Assembly (NCBI RefSeq): GCF_000720765.1
Contig: NZ_JODC01000017.1
Location: forward strand, 62,001-126,000
Source: Streptomyces sp. NRRL S-646
GTDB lineage: Bacteria; Actinomycetota; Actinomycetes; Streptomycetales; Streptomycetaceae
Direction of reading: 5' to 3'
Length of the DNA: 64,000 nt
Both the position numbers and the translations under genes were made by a program. How positions within the stretch are numbered: the stretch's first letter is position 1; every line of letters starts with the position of its first letter. Of this stretch, positions 42,728 through 53,808 are shown one piece after another. The notes below the pieces were generated by a model. It had not been told where the DNA came from. It ran no database searches and saw only the letters and a list, made by a program, of their open reading frames with translations.

Positions 42728-44172
42728 CGACGATCCTGGTCATGACGTTCACCGGCATCGCGCTGATCGGCGTCCTCGGCTTCGTCGGACGCCGCAAGCC
42801 CGCCGCGGACCTCTCCGAATGGGCCGTCGGCGGGCGCCGGTTCGGGGCGCTGAGCATGTGGTTCCTGCAGGCCGGCGAGGTGTTCACCACCTTCACCTTC
42901 CTCGGCATGGCAGGCCTGGCCTTCAGCGGCGGAGTCGCCGCCCTCTACGCCCTCCCGTACGTCCCCATCGGGTACATGGTGCTGTTCTTCCTCGCCAAGC
43001 GCCTGTGGTCATTGGGCAAGGAGCGCGGCTACCTCACCCAGGGTGACTACCTGGAGGACCGCTACGACAGCAAGCTGCTCGGCACGGTCGCGGCCGTCCT
43101 CGGCGTCGTCTTCGTGCTGCCGTACCTCCAACTCCAGATCACCGGCCTGGGGTTGATCGTCCAGCTGGTCACCGGCGACTCGGCCTCCGGCACCCTCAGC
43201 ATGATCATCGGCTGTGCGCTGGTCGTGGCCTTCGTGCTGTGGGCGGGCCTGCACGGCGTCGCGATGACGTCGTACTTCAAGGACGTCGTCATGCTGGTCG
43301 TCCTGGCCGTGCTCCTGATCGCGGTCCCCGCCCACTTCTCGGGCGGCGTCACCGCGATGTTCCACCGCATCGACAAGCTCCATCCGGAGCTGCTGACGAT
43401 CCATGCGGGGCCGTCCGACCAGGTCTGGTTCACCACGAGCATGCTGGTCAGCATGGTCGGCGTCGGCCTGATGTGCCTGCCGCACGCCTGGCCGGCCGTG
43501 ATGTCCGCCCGCGACCCCAAGGTGCTGCGCCGCAACTACACCTGGATGCCGCTGTACGAACTCTGCCTGCTGATGCCCATCATTGTGGGCTTCGCCGCCG
43601 TCCTCGTCCTCAAGCCGGGCACCCCGGCCAACGGCATCCTGCTGACCCTGAGCAAGCAGGTGCTGCCGACATGGGCGACGGGTCTGGTCGTCGTGGCGGC
43701 CATCGCGACGGCGATGGTGCCGGCGGCGGGCATCCTGATCGGCATCTCGTCCCTGGTGGCCCGCAACATCGCCCGGGTGCGGGACGAGCGGAAGCAGTTC
43801 TGGATCAACCACGGCACCGTGGTGGCCGCCTGCGGTCTCTCCCTCCTGCTCGCCATCTACCGCCCCGACCTGCTGGCCAACCTCCTCCTGCTCACCTACA
43901 GCGGCACGGTCCAGCTCGCACCCGCCATCGCCCTGGGCTTCCTGGCCCGCCGCCCGGTGGGCAAGGTGGCCGTCCTCGCCGGGCTCTTCGTGGGCGAACT
44001 GGTCGTCGTCTGGCTGACGTTCTGGCAGAAGGGCCTGGCCGGGAACGTCAACGCCGGCCTGGTGGGCCTGGGCGCGAACATCGCCGTACTCGCCCTCACG
44101 GCAGCCGCGGAGCGACTGACGACCCGCACCCCCGCACAGGACACCTCCGAGCCGCTGGAGGTGCGTGCATGA
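42724..44172 (+). CDS. Sodium:solute symporter
   Basis: The 482-residue membrane protein has about 13 helices and the SSS-family features DLSEWAVGGRRFGALSMWFLQAG near the N-terminus (given in part) and the conserved glycine-rich helix with FLGMAGLAFSGG. Relatives carry monocarboxylates, pantothenate or amino acids, and the M20 partner favours an acyl-amino acid or related acid. The GTG start overlaps the DUF3311 stop. The three-gene set M20-DUF3311-SSS reads as one operon. Confidence 0.92.
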   Translation: MTTILVMTFTGIALIGVLGFVGRRKPAADLSEWAVGGRRFGALSMWFLQAGEVFTTFTFLGMAGLAFSGGVAALYALPYVPIGYMVLFFLAKRLWSLGKERGYLTQGDYLEDRYDSKLLGTVAAVLGVVFVLPYLQLQITGLGLIVQLVTGDSASGTLSMIIGCALVVAFVLWAGLHGVAMTSYFKDVVMLVVLAVLLIAVPAHFSGGVTAMFHRIDKLHPELLTIHAGPSDQVWFTTSMLVSMVGVGLMCLPHAWPAVMSARDPKVLRRNYTWMPLYELCLLMPIIVGFAAVLVLKPGTPANGILLTLSKQVLPTWATGLVVVAAIATAMVPAAGILIGISSLVARNIARVRDERKQFWINHGTVVAACGLSLLLAIYRPDLLANLLLLTYSGTVQLAPAIALGFLARRPVGKVAVLAGLFVGELVVVWLTFWQKGLAGNVNAGLVGLGANIAVLALTAAAERLTTRTPAQDTSEPLEVRA

Positions 44173-44218
44173 GCGGAGCCCGGGCGGCAACAACCAGTAC
44201 CTCCCGAGCTGAACAGCC

Positions 44219-45127
44219 CTAGAGCCACCCGGCGAATTCAAGCAACAGCTCGGCGTCCTTGGTCCGCCCCACCCGAAGCGCCCGAACCCCGGACTCCACA
44301 GCCCGGAACAACGTCCACCCCCGCAACCGCTCCTGATCCACATCCAACGACTCGGCAAGCCGCTTCACGCGCCGCCGGGTGGTCGTCGCGCCCGCCGGTG
44401 AGGCAATCAGATCCTCCACCCGGTCCCGCACCAACCGAGCCAGATCAAAGGCACACTCACCCACCACCGGATCGGGCCCCACGGCCAACCACGGCATCCG
44501 CTCACCAGCGAGAACCTTGCTCTGCCGAAAAGTCCCGTGCAGCAACCGATCCTCAGGCGGCGCCGCCAGCAACTCCGCCCGTGCAGCCAACGCGGCGTCG
44601 ACCAACACCGCCACCTCGGCGAAGCCCGACGCAGTGGCCCGCATGGCCTCGGCCTGCCGCCCCGTCCGCTCGGCGACGGTCTCGAAGGAATGGGCGCCCT
44701 TGCCGACGGGTGGCTCCACCCACAGCCGCCGCAACGTCCCCGCCGCCTCCAACAGCGCCTTCGCCTCCGGCAACGACCGCACCGAGACATCCGGATGCAG
44801 CCGCTCCAGCAGCAACACACCCTCCGTCATGAACGGTTCGACCAGCTGTACGGCGCCCATACCGCCCCAGTGCGCCAGCGCCGCCCGCTCGCTCTCCGGA
44901 CGGGCCCGGGGCGGGGCCAGCTTCAGCACGGCGGGCGTCCCGTCGGGGTGCCGCACCAGCACGACCAGGCTGCTGCGCCCGCCGGGCACCTGTACCCGTT
45001 CCACGGTCAACTCGCGTAGCGAGACCGCCTGCCGGGCCGCCTCGGGCAGCTTCTCCAGCCAGTCGTCGCCGTCCGGTGCCGTCTCACCGAGCGCCCTGAC
45101 CAGACGCTGCGGCGGTGCGAAAGCCAT
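44219..45127 (-). CDS. APH(6)-like phosphotransferase homologue lacking catalytic aspartates
   Basis: The 302-residue protein follows the aminoglycoside/hydroxyurea phosphotransferase fold: the ATP-binding lysine is Lys69 in PAVLKLAPP, and LLLERL is in the hinge region. The usual catalytic HGDxxxxN is replaced by HGTFRQSK (residues 197-204), and the metal-binding AIDPK-type segment reads AVGPDPVVGE (215-224). Both reactive aspartates are therefore gone while the rest of the fold is intact. It is probably a pseudokinase that binds nucleotide or a ligand, not a resistance enzyme. It faces the symporter gene head-on and lies upstream of nothing obviously related. Confidence 0.8.
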   Translation of the reverse strand: MAFAPPQRLVRALGETAPDGDDWLEKLPEAARQAVSLRELTVERVQVPGGRSSLVVLVRHPDGTPAVLKLAPPRARPESERAALAHWGGMGAVQLVEPFMTEGVLLLERLHPDVSVRSLPEAKALLEAAGTLRRLWVEPPVGKGAHSFETVAERTGRQAEAMRATASGFAEVAVLVDAALAARAELLAAPPEDRLLHGTFRQSKVLAGERMPWLAVGPDPVVGECAFDLARLVRDRVEDLIASPAGATTTRRRVKRLAESLDVDQERLRGWTLFRAVESGVRALRVGRTKDAELLLEFAGWL

Positions 45128-45154
45128 GCGCGAGTCGTTCCCTTCCAGTACGGG

Positions 45155-45613
45155 TCACGCCGTGGGTGCCGGCGAGGCCGGGGCGGTGGCCGCCCGCTCG
45201 GCGAGCCCAGGGAAGGCTACGCTCTCGCCGCTCCAGCGCACCGCCCGCACCGCCGCCTCCCGCAGCGCCCCGGCAGCCATGCGCCGCCGCTCGCCCCCGG
45301 TCGCGCGCACCAGGTCGGAGTAGACCCCGGCCACCCGGTCCTCCAGTTCGGTGGCGAGCCGCACGGCCGCGGCCGAGTCCGACACGGGGAACGGCAGTGC
45401 GTACCCCGCCGCCGCGGCCACCGGCGTGCCGCCCAGGTCCCGTACCTCGCGGGTGAGCGCGTCCCGCCGGGCCCGGTGCGCGTCGTACGCCGCCTGGGCC
45501 TCCGTACGCCGTCCCGCGCGGATCTGCCCGCCGACCACCCCGTAGCCGTACACGGCCGCATGCTCGGCGGCCAGCGCCGCCTGCAGGGCCTTCAGTTCCT
45601 TCTCCCGGCTCAC
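45155..45613 (-). CDS. Ferritin-like DUF4439 protein
   Basis: The 152-residue protein is a helical bundle with LQAALAAEHAAVYGYGVVGG at the start and many Ala/Arg/Glu-rich helices, the pattern of DUF4439 ferritin-like domains. Only some of the expected metal-binding glutamates and histidines are visible (Glu17-His18), so metal storage is not shown. Its GTG start overlaps the stop of the lipoprotein gene upstream (GTGA), which suggests that the two proteins work together at the membrane. Confidence 0.8.
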   Translation of the reverse strand: MSREKELKALQAALAAEHAAVYGYGVVGGQIRAGRRTEAQAAYDAHRARRDALTREVRDLGGTPVAAAAGYALPFPVSDSAAAVRLATELEDRVAGVYSDLVRATGGERRRMAAGALREAAVRAVRWSGESVAFPGLAERAATAPASPAPTA

Positions 45614-46122
45614 CTGGCACCCTCCGTCAGCAGATACGCATGCGCCGCCCCGGCCGCCGCCACCGAGGCCAGCAGCCGTGCCAGCTCACCCGGCACGTCG
45701 AGGAGCGCCGTGATCCGCCGGTCGGCCAGAGCCCGCTCGGCGGCGGCCAGTTCGGTGAGGGCGTCCTTCTCGTTCGAGGCCACGGCGGCGGACGGCGACG
45801 CCGACTCCGGCGCCGCGGGGGAGGCCTTCCCGACCGTCCCCCCGAACGCCTCCGCATGCCGCACGACCTCGGCCCGCAACGCCCCCAGCTGCTCCGCGAC
45901 AGCAGGATGCGCAGCGATCACGGCGTCGTACCGCCCGACCAGCCCCACACTCTCCCTGGCTGCAAGCGCACGCGCCTTCTCCACGACCGAAGGACTGCCA
46001 CCGGCACTCTCCTCGGACTCCCCACCGGAGCAGCCCGCCAACAGGGCGGCCCCGGCAGCCGAAGCAAGAACGGATCTTCTGCGCGGCCCCGACGGGGTGC
46101 GCAAGGGTGGGGGGTACGACAC
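45610..46122 (-). CDS. Tat-type lipoprotein, partner of the ferritin-like gene
   Basis: The 170-residue protein begins with a twin-arginine signal (PRRRSVLAS) and lipobox LLAGC with Cys31, so it should be exported and lipid-anchored. The mature part is Ala-rich and helical, with LTELAAAERALADRRITALL. It resembles the neighbouring DUF4439 protein in helix pattern and may itself be a divergent ferritin-like domain. The stop overlaps the next start by four bases. No function can be assigned. Confidence 0.78.
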   Translation of the reverse strand: MSYPPPLRTPSGPRRRSVLASAAGAALLAGCSGGESEESAGGSPSVVEKARALAARESVGLVGRYDAVIAAHPAVAEQLGALRAEVVRHAEAFGGTVGKASPAAPESASPSAAVASNEKDALTELAAAERALADRRITALLDVPGELARLLASVAAAGAAHAYLLTEGAR

Positions 46123-46233
46123 GACTGACGTCCTCGGGGGCTTCGTACGAACGCATGGACGGGAAGGCCGACCCGCCGCTGATCACGGTACCCGCGCCTC
46201 CCCCCGACTCACGCCACCGGCTCGGCAGCCGGC

Positions 46234-46297
46234 CCAAGGGGCGGGGGGCTGTGTCGACATGCGGCTACCGCCGCGTGGGCGCGACAAGCCACGACCA
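46234..46297 (+). repeat. Interspersed repeat family B, copy 4
   Basis: The copy contains GGGGCTGTGTCGACATGCGG and CTACCGCCGCGTGGGCGCGA. It is more diverged than copies 2 and 6. It lies in the 321-base divergent gap between the lipoprotein gene and rimP; the rest of the gap shows only the rimP leader. Confidence 0.75.
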
Positions 46298-46443
46298 ACC
46301 CGCTTCCGCTCACACACCACAGCTCCCGAGCCATTGGGCGCCCCAGCGCCTCAGTGGACGGCAACACCCCTGGCGACCGGATACCCTTTGACCAGACACG
46401 CGACCCATCCCACAACAGCACACGCGGCCGAGGAGTCACCCGG

Positions 46444-46947
46444 ATGAGCACCACCCAGAGCGAGAGGCTGCGAGAGCTCCTGGAACCGCTCGTCAGCTCC
46501 CAGGGCCTGGATCTCGAAGAGATCGCAGTGGACTCCGTCGGACGCAAGCGGGTGCTGCGCGTGGTCGTCGACTCCGACAACGGTGCCGATCTGGACCAGA
46601 TCGCCGATGTGAGCCGCGCGCTCTCGGCGAAGCTCGACGAGACGGACGCGATGGGCGAGGGCGAGTACACCCTCGAGGTCGGAACCCCGGGCGCGGAGCG
46701 CCTCCTCAAGGAACACCGGCACTACGTGCGTGCCACCGGCCGGCTGGTGAAGTTCCAGCTGACCGACGGTGACGAGCTGGTCGCCAGGATCCTCGAGGCC
46801 GACGACGAAGGCCTCGACCTCGAAGTGCCCGGAGTCAAGGGCCGCAGGCCCACCGCCCGCAGACTCGCCTATCCGGACGTCGACAAGGCGCGCGTGCAGG
46901 TCGAGTTCAACCGCAAGGACAAGAACGAGAAGGAAGAGGAGGCGTAG
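46444..46947 (+). CDS. rimP: Ribosome maturation factor RimP
   Basis: The 167-residue protein helps assemble the 30S subunit. It has the two RimP domains: the N-terminal KH-like part with [20 protein letters not shown] and [20 protein letters not shown] (given in parts), and the C-terminal Sm-like part with [11 protein letters not shown] and [11 protein letters not shown] Glu/Lys-rich tail follows. ATG 46444 has GAGGAG 11 bases upstream. The start of the rimP-nusA-ylxR-infB order is universal in bacteria, and only 2 bases separate it from nusA. Confidence 0.95.
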   Translation: MSTTQSERLRELLEPLVSSQGLDLEEIAVDSVGRKRVLRVVVDSDNGADLDQIADVSRALSAKLDETDAMGEGEYTLEVGTPGAERLLKEHRHYVRATGRLVKFQLTDGDELVARILEADDEGLDLEVPGVKGRRPTARRLAYPDVDKARVQVEFNRKDKNEKEEEA

Positions 46948-46949
46948 CC

Positions 46950-47960
46950 GTGGACATCGACATGAGTGCCCTGCGGGGCTTGGTACGGGAGAAGGAGATC
47001 TCCTTCCCCCTGCTGGTCGAGGCGATCGAGTCGGCCCTCCTCATCGCCTACCACCGAACCGAGGGAAGCCGCCGCCACGCGCGCGTGGAGCTCAACCGGG
47101 AGACCGGCCATGTGACGGTGTGGGCGAAGGAGGATCCCGAGGACCTCGAGGAGGGCCAGGAGCCCCGCGAGTTCGACGACACCCCGTCCGGCTTCGGCCG
47201 TATCGCCGCCACCACCGCCAAGCAGGTCATCCTGCAGCGGCTGCGCGACGCCGAGGACGACGCGACGCTCGGCGAGTACGCCGGCCGTGAGGGCGACATC
47301 GTCACCGGTGTGGTCCAGCAGGGCCGCGACCCGAAGAACGTGCTCGTGGACATCGGCAAGCTCGAGGCCATCCTGCCGGTGCAGGAGCAGGTGCCGGGCG
47401 AGACGTATCCGCACGGCATGCGGATCCGGTCGTACGTCGTACGAGTGGCGAAGGGCGTCCGCGGCCCGTCCGTGACCCTCTCGCGCACGCACCCGAACCT
47501 GGTGAAGAAGCTCTTCGCCCTGGAGGTGCCGGAGATCGCCGACGGGTCCGTGGAGATCGCCGCGATCGCCCGTGAGGCCGGTCACCGCACCAAGATCGCC
47601 GTACGGTCCACCCGTTCGGGCCTGAACGCCAAGGGCGCCTGCATCGGGCCCATGGGCGGGCGTGTGCGCAACGTCATGGGCGAACTGAACGGCGAGAAGA
47701 TCGACATCGTCGACTGGTCGGACGACCCGGCCGAGATGGTCGCGAACGCGCTGTCGCCCGCTCGGGTCTCCAAGGTGGAGGTCGTGGACCTCGCCGCCCG
47801 CTCCGCGCGCGTGACGGTGCCGGACTACCAGCTGTCGCTGGCGATCGGCAAGGAAGGCCAGAACGCCCGCCTTGCGGCCCGGCTGACCGGCTGGCGGATC
47901 GACATCCGTCCGGACACCGAGCAGGCCGAGGACCAGCGCGCAGAGCAGCGCGGGGAATAG
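46950..47960 (+). CDS. nusA: Transcription termination/antitermination factor NusA
   Basis: The 336-residue NusA has an N-terminal RNA-polymerase-binding domain (opening [19 protein letters not shown]), an S1 domain with [15 protein letters not shown], and two KH domains ([20 protein letters not shown] and [18 protein letters not shown]). It tunes pausing and termination. It lacks the extra C-terminal acidic repeats found in gamma-proteobacteria, as is normal in actinobacteria. The GTG start is 2 bases after the rimP stop; ATG 46962 is a less likely alternative. Confidence 0.96.
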   Translation: MDIDMSALRGLVREKEISFPLLVEAIESALLIAYHRTEGSRRHARVELNRETGHVTVWAKEDPEDLEEGQEPREFDDTPSGFGRIAATTAKQVILQRLRDAEDDATLGEYAGREGDIVTGVVQQGRDPKNVLVDIGKLEAILPVQEQVPGETYPHGMRIRSYVVRVAKGVRGPSVTLSRTHPNLVKKLFALEVPEIADGSVEIAAIAREAGHRTKIAVRSTRSGLNAKGACIGPMGGRVRNVMGELNGEKIDIVDWSDDPAEMVANALSPARVSKVEVVDLAARSARVTVPDYQLSLAIGKEGQNARLAARLTGWRIDIRPDTEQAEDQRAEQRGE

Positions 47961-48061
47961 ATCCAAGCCGCGCATGGCTCAGATCACGACACTTGCATGC
48001 GCGGAACTGTTCGATTCTTGCCCCAAAGGGGTGAGGTCGCCACGGGGAGGTAGACTTAAGG

Positions 48062-48340
48062 GTGTCTGGCCGGACGCGCGCCCGCGCATGCCCTGAGCGC
48101 ACCTGTGTGGGGTGCAGGCAGCGAGCGGCCAAGAAGGATCTGCTGCGCATCGTGGCGGTCGAGGGTGAATGTGTCCCCGATCATCGCGGTACGCTGCCCG
48201 GCCGGGGTGCGTATGTGCACCCCGCCCTGGTCTGTCTCGACCTGGCGGTACGCCGCCGGGCGTTCACACGGGCGCTGCGCGCCCCGGGAGCGCTCGACAC
48301 AAAGGCGTTGCGCCTCTATGTCGAGCAGGCAACACCGTAA
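48062..48340 (+). CDS. ylxR: YlxR (DUF448) RNA-binding-type protein
   Basis: The 92-residue protein shows the YlxR signature: ERTCVGCRQRAAKKDLLRIV with a CxxC pair, and LPGRGAYVHP. YlxR proteins sit between nusA and infB in most bacteria and have been tied to RNA binding and RNase P. The GTG start follows GGGGAGG by about 13 bases. The 101-base gap after nusA holds no clear terminator, so it should be in the rimP-infB transcript. Confidence 0.92.
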   Translation: MSGRTRARACPERTCVGCRQRAAKKDLLRIVAVEGECVPDHRGTLPGRGAYVHPALVCLDLAVRRRAFTRALRAPGALDTKALRLYVEQATP

Positions 48341-48407
48341 GACGAGGTCGCACGGAACCCCCGTGCGGCCCTGGTACCCCGCGAGTTGGAAGTAGGTCGA
48401 GATTGCG

Positions 48408-48450
48408 ATGAGCACTCGATGAGCACGCGATGAGTACGCCCATGAAGTAG
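48408..48450 (+). promoter_or_regulatory. Three overlapping mini-ORFs in the infB leader
   Basis: ATGs at 48408, 48419 and 48430 open reading frames of 4, 4 and 6 codons (MSTR, MSTR and MSTPMK), each linked to the next by a 4-base ATGA overlap. The three are an 11-base tandem repeat (ATGAGCACTCG, ATGAGCACGCG, ATGAGTACGCC). They are followed by a hairpin (GGTCCGG at 48455-48461 with CCGGACC at 48469-48475) and then the infB ribosome-binding site AAAGGAG. None has its own strong ribosome-binding site. Confidence 0.6.
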
Positions 48451-48488
48451 CGACGGTCCGGACGCAACCCGGACCTAAAAGGAGCGAA

Positions 48489-51617
<3,129 letters not shown>

Positions 51618-51761
51618 TCCAGCACGCGATCGGGGCCGGTCGGCGGGGCAGTTCCCTCCAGGGAATTCCGTCGATCGGCCCCGGCCGTTGCGTGTACGGT
51701 TCCCGTATCGGCGTCGATGCGTGGCGCCCGTACCCCGAACCGGCGGGACATCCGGACACAC

Positions 51762-52055
51762 ATGTATGTGGGGACTCTGTCCTTCGACCTGCTCCTCGGC
51801 GACGTGCACTCGCTCAAGGAGAAACGCTCTCTCGTCCGTCCGATCGTGGCCGAGCTCCAGCGCAAGTACGCGGTGAGCGTGGCGGAGACGGGCAACCAGA
51901 ACCTCCATCGCAGGGCCGAGATCGGGCTCGCGATGGTTTCCGGGGACACGGGACACCTCTCCGACGTACTGGACCGCTGCGAGCGGCTGGTCGCCGGGCG
52001 GCCCGAGGTGGAACTGCTCTCGGTTCGACGCAGGCTCCACAGCGACGAAGACTGA
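51762..52055 (+). CDS. ylxP: YlxP (DUF503) protein
   Basis: This 97-residue protein has the DUF503 pattern MYVGTLSFDLLLGDVHSLKEKR and AVSVAETGNQNLHRRAEIGLA (given in parts). It lies in its usual place between infB and rbfA, and a link to ribosome assembly is assumed in the family but not shown here. ATG 51762 is chosen because the preceding 15 codons are not family-like. The gap after infB contains a two-armed inverted repeat (CGGGGCCG at 51631 with CGGCCCCG at 51676) that could reduce read-through. Confidence 0.9.
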   Translation: MYVGTLSFDLLLGDVHSLKEKRSLVRPIVAELQRKYAVSVAETGNQNLHRRAEIGLAMVSGDTGHLSDVLDRCERLVAGRPEVELLSVRRRLHSDED

Positions 52056-52087
52056 AGCAAGAAGTAAGCACTTAAGGAGACGGACCA

Positions 52088-52534
52088 GTGGCCGACAACG
52101 CGCGCGCCAAGAGGCTGGCGGACCTCATCCGAGAGGTGGTGGCCCAGAAGCTGCAGCGCGGGATCAAGGACCCGCGGCTCGGCTCGCACGTCACCATCAC
52201 GGACACCCGGGTCACCGGGGACCTGAGGGAGGCGACCGTCTTCTACACGGTGTACGGGGACGACGAGGAGCGTGCGGCCGCGGCCGCCGGTCTGGAGAGC
52301 GCCAAGGGCGTGCTCCGCTCCGCGGTCGGTGCGGCGGCGGGCGTGAAGTTCACGCCGACGCTGACCTTCGTCGCGGACGCCCTGCCGGACACCGCCCGGA
52401 CCATCGAGGACCTCCTCGACAAGGCCCGCCAGTCCGACGAGAAGGTGCGCGAGGTCTCGGCCGGCGCCACCTACGCCGGCGAGGCGGACCCGTACAAGAA
52501 GCCGGGTGAAGACGAGGACGAAACCGCCGAATGA
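52088..52534 (+). CDS. rbfA: 30S ribosome-binding factor RbfA
   Basis: The 148-residue KH-type factor assists 16S rRNA 5' end maturation and cold adaptation. It opens ADNARAKRLADLIREVVAQK and has the conserved GIKDPRLGSHVTITDTRVT and FTPTLTFVAD. The GTG start follows AAGGAGACGG. An acidic tail (EDEDETAE) ends the protein, and the stop overlaps the truB start by four bases (ATGA). Confidence 0.95.
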   Translation: MADNARAKRLADLIREVVAQKLQRGIKDPRLGSHVTITDTRVTGDLREATVFYTVYGDDEERAAAAAGLESAKGVLRSAVGAAAGVKFTPTLTFVADALPDTARTIEDLLDKARQSDEKVREVSAGATYAGEADPYKKPGEDEDETAE

Positions 52535-53436
52535 CCCAGAAGAACCGGACGCCCGACGGGCTTGTCATCGTGGACAAGCCGTCGGGCTTCACCTCGCACG
52601 ACGTGGTCGCCAAGATGCGCGGCATCGCCCGCACCCGACGCGTCGGGCACGCCGGAACCCTCGACCCCATGGCGACGGGCGTGCTCGTCCTCGGCATCGA
52701 GAAGGCCACCAAGCTGCTCGGTCACCTCGCGCTGACCGAGAAGGAGTACCTGGGGACGATCCGCCTCGGGCAGACGACCCTGACCGACGACGCAGAGGGC
52801 GAGATCACGGGGTCGGCAGACGCCTCGAAGGTTACCCGCGAGGCCGTCGACGCCGGGATCGCCAAGCTCACCGGCAACATCATGCAGGTGCCGTCGAAGG
52901 TGAGCGCCATCAAGATCGACGGTGTGCGCTCCTACAAGCGGGCGCGGGAGGGCGAGGAGTTCGAGATCCCCGCCCGGCCCGTCACCGTCTCGTCCTTCGC
53001 GGTGTACGACGTCCGGGACGCGGTCGCCGAGGACGGCACCCCGGTGCTGGACCTGGTGGTCTCCGTCGTCTGCTCCTCCGGGACCTACATCCGGGCCCTG
53101 GCCCGCGACCTGGGCGCCGACCTGGGCGTGGGCGGCCATCTCACCGCCCTGCGCCGCACCCGCGTCGGCCCGTACAAGCTGGACTCGGCGAAGACGCTGG
53201 ACGAGCTCCAGCAGGACCTGACGGTGATGCCGATCGCCGAGGCGGCCACGGCCGCGTTCCCGCGCTGGGACGTGGACGCCAAGCGGGCCCGGCTGCTCAC
53301 CAACGGCGTACGGCTGGAGATGCCCGAGGTGTACGCGGGCGGCGGCGCGGTCGCCGTCTTCGACCCCGAGGGGCACTTCCTGGCGCTCGTCGAGGAACAG
53401 AAGGGCAAGGCGAAGAGCCTGGCCGTCTTCGGCTAG
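52531..53436 (+). CDS. truB: tRNA pseudouridine-55 synthase
   Basis: The 301-residue enzyme makes pseudouridine 55 in the T-loop of tRNA. The catalytic Asp45 lies in VGHAGTLDPMATGVL; KEYLGTIRLG, KVSAIKIDG and SSGTYIRALARDLG follow, and a C-terminal PUA-like part closes it. It is coupled to rbfA by ATGA. The next core gene, ribF, is displaced by a 4.1-kb insertion containing the pseudo-protease/NTPase gene and repeats. Confidence 0.96.
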   Translation: MTQKNRTPDGLVIVDKPSGFTSHDVVAKMRGIARTRRVGHAGTLDPMATGVLVLGIEKATKLLGHLALTEKEYLGTIRLGQTTLTDDAEGEITGSADASKVTREAVDAGIAKLTGNIMQVPSKVSAIKIDGVRSYKRAREGEEFEIPARPVTVSSFAVYDVRDAVAEDGTPVLDLVVSVVCSSGTYIRALARDLGADLGVGGHLTALRRTRVGPYKLDSAKTLDELQQDLTVMPIAEAATAAFPRWDVDAKRARLLTNGVRLEMPEVYAGGGAVAVFDPEGHFLALVEEQKGKAKSLAVFG

Positions 53437-53454
53437 GCGCTCCGCTGGTTGCGC

Positions 53455-53550
53455 CGCGACGGGCCGTCGGTTCTCTGAGGGCCCGTCGTGGCTGGCCGCG
53501 CCCCGCGGCGGAACCGCCTGTGGATACAGCCCCGCGCCCCTTTGGGCCGC
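53455..53550 (-). repeat. Interspersed repeat family B, copy 5
   Basis: Read on the plus strand it gives CGACGGGCCGTCGG, then GCCCGTCGTGGCTGGCCGCG and TGTGGATACAGCCCCGCGCC. The left part (ACGGGCCGTCGG) is also found inside the coding repeat at 54457 and, inverted, after 57600. It occupies most of the first third of the 372-base gap after truB; from 53640 to 53808 I see only GC-rich leader sequence. Confidence 0.8.
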
Positions 53551-53808
53551 CCGACTCGCTCGGGCCTGTCCGGGCTGCCTGCCCGTGGAGCGGCGTCACG
53601 GGGTTGTGCCGCCGCTCCACGGTCCCCCCTCGGTTCCCCCACCCCTAGGGTGTATCCACCCACCCCCACCTGTTCACCCGTCCGGGCAGGCGCTCGGAGT
53701 GAACCGAGGGAGCGGAAGGGGGCGCGTTCGCGAAGGGATCTGTCCCGCTGATCATCGCGGCCCTAACGTCGAACTGAGGGCACAGGTGTACGGCGGGGAG
53801 GCTCGAAC

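Noticed and set aside
44169..44222. 17-codon frame overlapping the symporter stop (ATGA)
   Set aside because: It is very short, Ala/Thr/Ser-rich and without relatives I recognise; the overlap with a stop codon is easily due to chance.
44219..45127. Aminoglycoside resistance gene
   Set aside because: The catalytic HGD and metal-site Asp are missing, so phosphotransfer activity is not supported.
51631..51683. Inverted repeat between infB and ylxP as a terminator
   Set aside because: The arms are only 8 bp and the loop is long with its own small hairpin; the downstream genes are normally co-transcribed, so I note it only under ylxP.
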